From an uncultured Pseudomonadales bacterium (GTDB lineage Bacteria; Pseudomonadota; Gammaproteobacteria; Pseudomonadales; Pseudohongiellaceae): a stretch of DNA of 5,973 bases. The first letter of the stretch is position 1; each line of letters opens with the position of its first letter. The position numbers were made by a program, and so were the translations under genes. Positions 1 to 4,638 of this stretch are shown here, piece by piece. The stretch covers positions 1-5,973 of the forward strand of contig CALKDE010000071.1 of NCBI GenBank assembly GCA_938082955.1, in the 5' to 3' direction. Below the pieces are notes generated by a model, which was not told the DNA's origin, made no database searches, and worked only from the letters and a program-made list of their open reading frames with translations.

Positions 1-1
1 G

Positions 2-655
2 GAAGAAGGCCCGCATCCGGTTATTCTGCTTCTTATGGATGCGCCAGGTAAGCGCGAGGAATTACACGATATGGCTAGACGACTAGGTACGGCCGGCTAC
101 TACGTCATGTTACCGAATCTCTATTATCGCCGCGTTCGGGAGTTCAAAATTCAAGAGTCTGGCCGCGAGGTGATGCACGAGCATATGGCCTCGTTAAGCA
201 ACGCTATGGCCTGCGAGGACATACAGTCGCTAATTGACTTTGCTGATCAAGAATCCGCGGCAAAAGAGGGCAAGATGGGCTGCGTCGGTTATTGTATGAG
301 CGGGCCTTTCGCGTTCGCAGCTGCCGCTAAGTTTCCCGACCGCATAGCAGCTAGCGCCTCCTTTCATGGCGTCTACCTCTATTCTGACAAAATAGATTCT
401 CCACATCTCGATGCAGAATCGATAACAGGCGAGATGTATTTCGGCTGCGCCGAGACTGACGAATATGCGCCAAAGGAGATGGTGGATGGCCTCGAAAATT
501 ATCTTAGTGGCACCAACCTCAACTCCCGCATCGAATGGTACCCCGGCACCGAACACGGCTTCGTGTTCCCCAAACGGGGTGACAAGTACCACAAGAAATC
601 CGCGGAGCGACACTGGGAGCGATTGCTCGCCATGTATCGCCGCTGTTTGGGGTAA
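2..655 (+). CDS. Dienelactone hydrolase family protein, 5' partial
   Basis: Alpha/beta-hydrolase of the dienelactone hydrolase family, probably a cytoplasmic serine-hydrolase-like enzyme using a Cys-Asp-His triad; the substrate cannot be told. The frame is open from base 2, so 217 residues are visible and roughly 20-30 N-terminal residues are missing (family about 230-250). The ATG at 35 lies inside the first conserved strand (PVILLLMDAPGKREEL) and is not the start. Visible catalytic landmarks, numbered from base 2: nucleophile elbow GYCMSG with Cys98, acid Asp153 in ETDEYAP, and His185 in EHGFVFP. The MDAPG segment stands where classical chlorocatechol-pathway dienelactone hydrolases carry the Glu of their IFG loop, so this looks like the broad MDAPG subgroup and not a ClcD-type enzyme. 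The TAA stop at 653-655 lies inside a copy of the downstream repeat. It converges on the acylase gene. The family is secure; the reaction is unknown. Confidence 0.9.
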   Translation, partial: EEGPHPVILLLMDAPGKREELHDMARRLGTAGYYVMLPNLYYRRVREFKIQESGREVMHEHMASLSNAMACEDIQSLIDFADQESAAKEGKMGCVGYCMSGPFAFAAAAKFPDRIAASASFHGVYLYSDKIDSPHLDAESITGEMYFGCAETDEYAPKEMVDGLENYLSGTNLNSRIEWYPGTEHGFVFPKRGDKYHKKSAERHWERLLAMYRRCLG

Positions 656-669
656 ATGAATGGGGTCAG

Positions 670-767
670 AAATGAATGGGGTCAGAGTAAAATTTATTTA
701 CACTGCATTTGCTGCTGTAAATGAATGGGGTCAGAGTAAAATTTATTTACACTGCGTTTGCTGCTGC
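670..767. repeat. 49-bp tandem direct repeat, two copies
   Basis: Copies at 670-718 and 719-767 begin AAATGAATGGGGTCAGAG and end TTGCTGCTG(T/C). They differ at two positions only: A at 707 against G at 756, and T at 718 against C at 767. A third, truncated copy of the first 17 bases lies at 654-670. Near identity suggests a recent duplication. Confidence 0.9.
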
Positions 768-799
768 AACAAAGTGCGAATAAATTTTACTCTGACCCC
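727..799. repeat. Inverted repeat with 21-bp perfect arms
   Basis: Positions 727-747 (GGGGTCAGAGTAAAATTTAT plus T) are the exact reverse complement of 779-799. The stem can be extended inward past a two-base mismatch by CACT (750-753) with AGTG (773-776), leaving a 19-base loop. It could form a hairpin in either strand's transcript. It lacks a long U-tract, so it is not a textbook intrinsic terminator, but it may stabilise 3' ends of the converging mRNAs. Confidence 0.85.
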
Positions 800-844
800 G
801 TAACTCTGACCCCGTAATTGAGTGACCCCGTAAAGTGGGACCCC
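789..844. repeat. Short tandem array of ACTCTGACCCCGTA, decaying rightward
   Basis: Two perfect 14-bp units (789-802 and 803-816) are followed by a degenerate unit ending GTGACCCCGTAA (822-833) and a further relic ending GGGACCCC (837-844). The units are inverted relative to the GGGGTCAGA copies on the left side, so both ends of the element have multiplied its terminal motif independently. Confidence 0.75.
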
Positions 845-856
845 GGTCATCTGGAG

Positions 857-3184
857 CTAATAGCGTAAACTTTCTTCCCTGATTAGCTGCGCTGTAATCT
901 GTTCATCAGTAAAGGGCAAATCGGTCCATTCACCCTGGGAATACAACTTGGTCATATCAGAATAAAAGGCTGAATCTGGTTCTGGGGACTGCGAGTAGGT
1001 GAGTATCGCCTTAGCATTCGGCGTGCCATCATCATTCCACGTAACCGCTTGGATATAGCTATTGCCATGAGAGATAGGGTTGTAACCACCTCTGTCTGCA
1101 TCAAAGCGAGACGTGATCACGCTGAACATACCCTGCCTACCTGAACCTCCAGGAATGCCAATTTTGTCCTCATTGCGCAGAACAAACTGCACATCTCCCC
1201 ATTTCGCATCCAGCGGAATCTCGGCTTCATTCAAAGAAGCAACTGCCTCTTGTAAAGACGCTGTTATAAATTCCTGTGTGACTGCCTCTTCTATTTTTAA
1301 ACCACTTGGGGTGTGGATGGGATTACTGACATCAAAAGGAACCAAATAGTGATCACTTACCGTTCCGGCAATACTCCAAAATCTATTGAAGATTACAGCA
1401 CCAACACTGTCCAAATCCTGCCGCCTATCCCACTGCGCTAAAATTTCACAGGCCTCCTGTAAATCCTCACTTTGCACACAGACAGTTAGAATGTCGTCCA
1501 AGAATATTTCCGCACCGTAATGCCGGTGATTGAACAGTAAATTTTGAACCATAGATTGATTGAATTTTTGATCTGAATTCAACACCTCTTCTACAAATTT
1601 CAATCCTGCGCGCGTTCTCAACGACCGAGTTAGCTGCTCGTTACCAATTATTGGAGAGAATCCTTCCAGCGGATTGTCAGGATTAGACAACCAGTAAGAA
1701 TCATTGCTATTACTAACGTAGGTATCAGTAATTAGACTTGGCTGTTCTGTAGGTGGCATCAATCCTGGATAAGCTGCTCGCGAATCAATCTGCCAATTAC
1801 ACGAGGGATCTGAACCGTTGAGCGTTATAGCTCGCTGCCCAGTCTCCGTATCAACCGCACAACGCTCTATCAATTCCGATGACACATTCGGAATCGCTGA
1901 CATGTCGGCGTACAAGGCACCGCCTTCCACATCGGCCGCAATTGTATTTACAAATGCCGCACCCTGATGAGTTGCGAGCGCTTCACGTAACTGAGTAACA
2001 TTGCGAGCACTGTTTATATCCTTGTACTGGTCGCCTGAGCGATAGTTCTCATAGTTCACATCGCGCATTACGTAGACATATTGATCGTTCCACGGCGTAG
2101 TTTTCCCAACAACTACCGGGCCAAGGTGTGTCATGTGTACAGTGCGACTAACAGACTCTCCATCTGTTTCAACATCAACTTGCAAGGCTTCGATATTGTG
2201 AACATCGTCCCCTAGTCGATATGCCATGGGATTACCCGGAACCAGATCGAGTCGAAACATAGTGAAACGCAGCGCAGTAGAAACTGTGTGCGACCAAGCC
2301 ACTCTCTGTGTAAATCCTATAGCCACTCGAGAGGTAGTCACCAAACTGGCGCCCATTACATCAACCTCACCGGGAACCGTAAGATGGGCAATGTGAAATC
2401 TAGACGGGCCATGCCAAGGATAATGAGGATTTCCTAGAAGAATGCCACGGCCGCTCTCGGTCAATGCACTCCCAAAACCCAATGCGTTACTGCCAATCAT
2501 TTGCGGATCAACGAAGAGATCAAGAGCATTCAATTGCGCCAATTCGAGCCCATGCTGAGCAGTTGCTATTTCATTGGTGACACGACCTAGACCGTAACGA
2601 ATGCCCACCCCGATCGCCATCTTCGCTATGTCTCCCTCGGCGATAGGAGTTATCCACGGGGCATTGTTACAAGAGGCAGGCATATTGCCTGCCTGAGTAT
2701 CAATAAAATTGTTATAGCCTGCTACGTACCCGGCATCCAATTCATGGCTTTCACTAGAGCCGTAAGCTAAATATTCATCTATTTTCTCCTGATGCAACAG
2801 TGCACGGTGAAATGCATCGGCATTGACGTTGCGCTCAGTTGCACCAAAATATTTTGCTTGTTCGCCTCGCACAGTAACAAACTCGCGAGCCAGAACGCAG
2901 ATTGTATTCGTCGCGATAGCGTGGGCAAAGCCATACCCAAGGCCTTCCCAATCATCTGCCTTGATATGTGGAATGCCATGAGTAGTCCACCGAATTTGCA
3001 CCTGCTTTGGTGAATCGGTCTCACTCAAATTTTCGGCCTGCGCGGAGATAGCGCCACTTTCTGCTACGCCCGAGGGTGAAGATTCAGGCGTGCAGGCTGA
3101 AATCAGTGCCACTGCAAAAAATGATACGAATAAAGTGTTAATTGATTTTTTAGTCACTTCTGGTGGACATGAGAATGATCGCAT
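857..3184 (-). CDS. Penicillin/AHL acylase-family Ntn-hydrolase lipoprotein
   Basis: Amide hydrolase of the penicillin acylase superfamily, nearest in style to aculeacin A, PvdQ and acyl-homoserine lactone acylases (usual length about 750-850; here 775). It removes acyl groups from amides; the substrate is undetermined. Residues 1-31 are a lipoprotein signal: Lys12-Lys13, a hydrophobic run, then lipobox ISAC with Cys31. Thr at +2 suggests outer-membrane sorting. The alpha-chain start shows QVQIRWTTHGIPHIKADDWE (61-80) and the VRGE motif near 105. Self-cleavage is expected at Gly231-Ser232, making Ser232 the N-terminal nucleophile of the beta chain. His254 in NPHYPW is beta-23 and Val301 is beta-70, the spacing known for PvdQ and glutaryl-7-ACA acylase; the oxyanion Asn is probably in NSNDSYW (492-498). 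The ATG is preferred because AAGG lies 7 bases upstream; an in-frame GTG at 3157 lacks one. It stops with TAG. Palindromes flank the gene on both sides. Confidence 0.93.
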   Translation of the reverse strand: MRSFSCPPEVTKKSINTLFVSFFAVALISACTPESSPSGVAESGAISAQAENLSETDSPKQVQIRWTTHGIPHIKADDWEGLGYGFAHAIATNTICVLAREFVTVRGEQAKYFGATERNVNADAFHRALLHQEKIDEYLAYGSSESHELDAGYVAGYNNFIDTQAGNMPASCNNAPWITPIAEGDIAKMAIGVGIRYGLGRVTNEIATAQHGLELAQLNALDLFVDPQMIGSNALGFGSALTESGRGILLGNPHYPWHGPSRFHIAHLTVPGEVDVMGASLVTTSRVAIGFTQRVAWSHTVSTALRFTMFRLDLVPGNPMAYRLGDDVHNIEALQVDVETDGESVSRTVHMTHLGPVVVGKTTPWNDQYVYVMRDVNYENYRSGDQYKDINSARNVTQLREALATHQGAAFVNTIAADVEGGALYADMSAIPNVSSELIERCAVDTETGQRAITLNGSDPSCNWQIDSRAAYPGLMPPTEQPSLITDTYVSNSNDSYWLSNPDNPLEGFSPIIGNEQLTRSLRTRAGLKFVEEVLNSDQKFNQSMVQNLLFNHRHYGAEIFLDDILTVCVQSEDLQEACEILAQWDRRQDLDSVGAVIFNRFWSIAGTVSDHYLVPFDVSNPIHTPSGLKIEEAVTQEFITASLQEAVASLNEAEIPLDAKWGDVQFVLRNEDKIGIPGGSGRQGMFSVITSRFDADRGGYNPISHGNSYIQAVTWNDDGTPNAKAILTYSQSPEPDSAFYSDMTKLYSQGEWTDLPFTDEQITAQLIREESLRY

Positions 3185-3191
3185 AAATTAA

Positions 3192-3195
3192 CCTT
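3192..3195 (-). promoter_or_regulatory. Shine-Dalgarno site of the acylase gene
   Basis: AAGG on the minus strand, 7 bases before the ATG at 3184. It supports this ATG over the in-frame GTG nine codons downstream, which has no comparable site. Confidence 0.55.
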
Positions 3196-3219
3196 ATATA
3201 TTTCAATGAATAAATGCCT

Positions 3220-3248
3220 TGAATACTAGTTGAGCCTTGACCAAGCAA
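3220..3248 (-). promoter_or_regulatory. Possible sigma70-type promoter of the acylase gene
   Basis: On the minus strand, TTGCTT (3248-3243) and TATTCA (3225-3220) are 17 bases apart and would start transcription near 3213, leaving a leader of about 29 bases that contains the AAGG site. The surrounding stretch 3185-3285 is AT-rich and holds nothing else recognisable. Such matches arise easily in AT-rich DNA, so this is a weak prediction. Confidence 0.3.
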
Positions 3249-3285
3249 TACAAATTTTAACAATTAAAAAACAGAAGCAACCTAA

Positions 3286-3325
3286 CTAAAAGGGGTCGGA
3301 GTATTAATACTCCGACCCCTTTTAG
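3286..3325. repeat. Perfect 40-bp palindrome, probable bidirectional terminator
   Basis: Each half reads CTAAAAGGGGTCGGAGTATT, and the two halves meet at 3305/3306 with no mismatch. It begins 22 bases beyond the stop of the HisC-like gene. In that minus-strand transcript it gives a GC-rich stem (GGGGTCGGAG/CTCCGACCCC) followed by UUUU, consistent with an intrinsic terminator. Its GGGGTCGGAGTA core matches the GGGGTCAGAGTA of the element at 653-850 at all but one position, so both probably belong to one REP-like repeat family scattered through this genome. Confidence 0.85.
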
Positions 3326-3347
3326 GCCTGCAATCTATTTTATTTCT

Positions 3348-4496
3348 CTACGCAAGAACTTTCCTAAAAACGGCTACCGCTTCTTGCATCTCTTCCCTAC
3401 TTCCCATTGAGATGCGGCAATGAGTTTGTTCAAACGGCGGAAAATCGCGGCCGACTAAGATCTTGTTCTCAAGACATGCATCACGAAATTCTTTTGCAGG
3501 CTTACCTAGGTTTACAAAGATATGGTTGGTATGGGAGTTCGGAACTTCATAACCCATGTCATTAAATGCGGCAACGACAAAGGCGCGTATCTCGGTATTT
3601 TCCTGCCGTTCCCATTCAATGTGTGCCTTGTCTTTGAAGGCGGTAATCGCGGCAATCGCACTAAGCATGTTCACATCACCCATACCCCAGGCAGAGCTCA
3701 CCGCATCCAGAGTTGCTTTGTGACCTAGAGCGTAACCAACACGCAGACCGGCCATGCCGTGCGCCTTGGAGAACGAGCGCGTAATAAAAACGTTCTCGAA
3801 TTCCATCGCCAGCGGCAGGGCTGTTTGCATGGCATCATCGGCCGCATAATTGATATAAGCCTCATCAATAAGCATCTTGGTGTTGGGTGATTCTCGCTGT
3901 ACGCGGCGGATAAATGATTCAACCGCTTCGGGTGAATGCACCGTGCCTGTCGGATTGTTTGGATTGCAAAAATACACCAAGCCCGCACCTACGGCGGCTT
4001 CGGCCGAACTCTCCAAGTTTACTCCCATAGTAGAGCTATCGACTTGTATGCTTCGTATTGGCGCGCCTATCAGACGTGCAGTTTGCTCAGCTGTCGTGTA
4101 AGTAGGACCGGTAGTGACCAGCGCTTTGCTCTGAGAACAGAACGCTCGAGCCGCCCCTACGAGCAATGGTCCAGAACCTGTAGAAAGAATTACGTTGTCA
4201 GTTGTAACACCGTAACCCTCTGCTAGCGTAGCCCGCAATTCATTCACATGATCCGGCGCATAGCCTCGACCGACACGCTTGTTAACATGGGAGCGAATCG
4301 CCTCCATTGTCTTAGGACCGGGGCCACGTGCACTCTCATTCTGATTGAGCTGCATGATGCCGCCGTCATAGACAGCCTGCGCTTCATAACTCGAAGCCGC
4401 GTTAGCTTTTTTGCTGGTTAATCCTGCACTGGCAAGAAGTCCGGCTGCACTGCCCAGACCAACGGTTCCTACGAAACCACGACGTGTCATTTTCAT
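3348..4496 (-). CDS. Tat-exported HisC-like PLP aminotransferase
   Basis: Fold-type I PLP aminotransferase, class I/II, resembling histidinol-phosphate aminotransferase (usually about 350-370 residues; here 382 including the leader). The start is MKMTRRGFVG: a GAGGAG site lies 8 bases upstream, and the frame extending back to 4619 begins inside a terminator. Residues 4-10 (TRRGFVG) are a twin-arginine motif, followed by a hydrophobic stretch and a likely cut after ANA (31-33), so export of the folded, PLP-loaded enzyme is predicted. Core motifs are intact: NPNNPTG (178-184), PLP-ring Asp211 in IDEAY, Schiff-base Lys244 in SFSKAHGMAGLRVGY with Ser241 and Arg252 for the phosphate, Tyr79 in GYAP, and carboxylate-binding Arg361 in CRISMGS. 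A periplasmic protein is unlikely to serve histidine synthesis, so the substrate is open. A TAATAT at 4549-4544 could be its -10 box, but no good -35 is seen. It stops with TAG; a palindrome follows. Confidence 0.92.
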   Translation of the reverse strand: MKMTRRGFVGTVGLGSAAGLLASAGLTSKKANAASSYEAQAVYDGGIMQLNQNESARGPGPKTMEAIRSHVNKRVGRGYAPDHVNELRATLAEGYGVTTDNVILSTGSGPLLVGAARAFCSQSKALVTTGPTYTTAEQTARLIGAPIRSIQVDSSTMGVNLESSAEAAVGAGLVYFCNPNNPTGTVHSPEAVESFIRRVQRESPNTKMLIDEAYINYAADDAMQTALPLAMEFENVFITRSFSKAHGMAGLRVGYALGHKATLDAVSSAWGMGDVNMLSAIAAITAFKDKAHIEWERQENTEIRAFVVAAFNDMGYEVPNSHTNHIFVNLGKPAKEFRDACLENKILVGRDFPPFEQTHCRISMGSREEMQEAVAVFRKVLA

Positions 4497-4504
4497 GATC
4501 AAAA

Positions 4505-4510
4505 CTCCTC
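4505..4510 (-). promoter_or_regulatory. Shine-Dalgarno site that decides the HisC-like start
   Basis: GAGGAG on the minus strand, 8 bases before the ATG at 4496 and 14 bases before the alternative ATG at 4490. The spacing favours 4496, and both choices keep the twin-arginine motif at the extreme N-terminus. Confidence 0.8.
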
Positions 4511-4591
4511 TTTTTGGGAATACGTTATCCATCAAAGTTTGTAATATTAGACACTTACTCTCTACGACTATCCTTAATGCAAAAACTAGAG

Positions 4592-4625
4592 AAAAAAAAA
4601 GGGATTGGAAAAATTCCAACCCCTT
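4592..4625 (-). terminator. Rho-independent terminator of the MalY/PatB-like gene
   Basis: On the minus strand the arm AAGGGGTTGGAA (4625-4614), loop TTT and arm TTCCAATCCCTT (4610-4599) form a 12-bp stem with one G-U pair, running into a tract of nine T (4600-4592). It begins 13 bases after the TAA of the upstream gene. It separates the two PLP-enzyme genes, so the HisC-like gene probably has its own promoter between 4497 and 4591, or depends on read-through. Confidence 0.9.
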
Positions 4626-4638
4626 ATCTGTGCCGCTG

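Larger units (their letters stand above)
653..850. repeat. Composite REP-like palindromic intergenic element
   Basis: This 200-bp convergent intergenic region consists almost entirely of copies of one motif. Three copies face right, starting GGGGTCAGA at 662, 678 and 727; the last two continue into GTAAAATTTATT. Facing left are AATAAATTTTACTCTGACCC(C) at 779-799, ACTCTGACCCC at 803-813, GTGACCCC at 822-829 and a decayed GGGACCCC ending at 844. The GGGGTCAGAGT core resembles REP-type palindromes mobilised by REP-associated Y1 transposases (RAYTs) in gammaproteobacteria; that link is from memory and no transposase is present. The inverted layout could fold into a long hairpin in either transcript and act as an mRNA 3' end for both converging genes. 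No gene is supported here. Confidence 0.8.

Noticed and set aside
35..37. ATG as the start of the hydrolase gene
   Set aside because: Eleven conserved in-frame codons precede it (EEGPHPVILLL), and it falls inside a core strand of the fold; the gene enters from outside the window.
672..803. A 43-codon + strand reading frame crossing both 49-bp repeat copies, and a shorter 22-codon frame from 656
   Set aside because: They are made wholly of repeat sequence, have no ribosome site, are Cys-rich without a recognisable motif, and exist because the repeat carries ATG and lacks stops in that frame.
653..850. CRISPR array
   Set aside because: The repeats are in both orientations, of different lengths, and have no regular unique spacers.
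1113..1349. Open frames on the strand opposite the acylase and PLP genes (for example 1113-1349, 2792-3013, 3522-3728, 4957-5256)
   Set aside because: They are antisense shadows of well-supported genes, without family motifs or ribosome sites.
3155..3157. GTG as an alternative start of the acylase, which would give a shorter signal peptide
   Set aside because: It has no ribosome site, whereas the ATG at 3184 has AAGG at 7 bases; the shorter form is possible but less supported.
4497..4619. N-terminal extension of the HisC-like protein to an ATG at 4619
   Set aside because: That ATG is in the stem of the preceding gene's terminator; the GAGGAG at 4505-4510 and the Tat motif both point to 4496.
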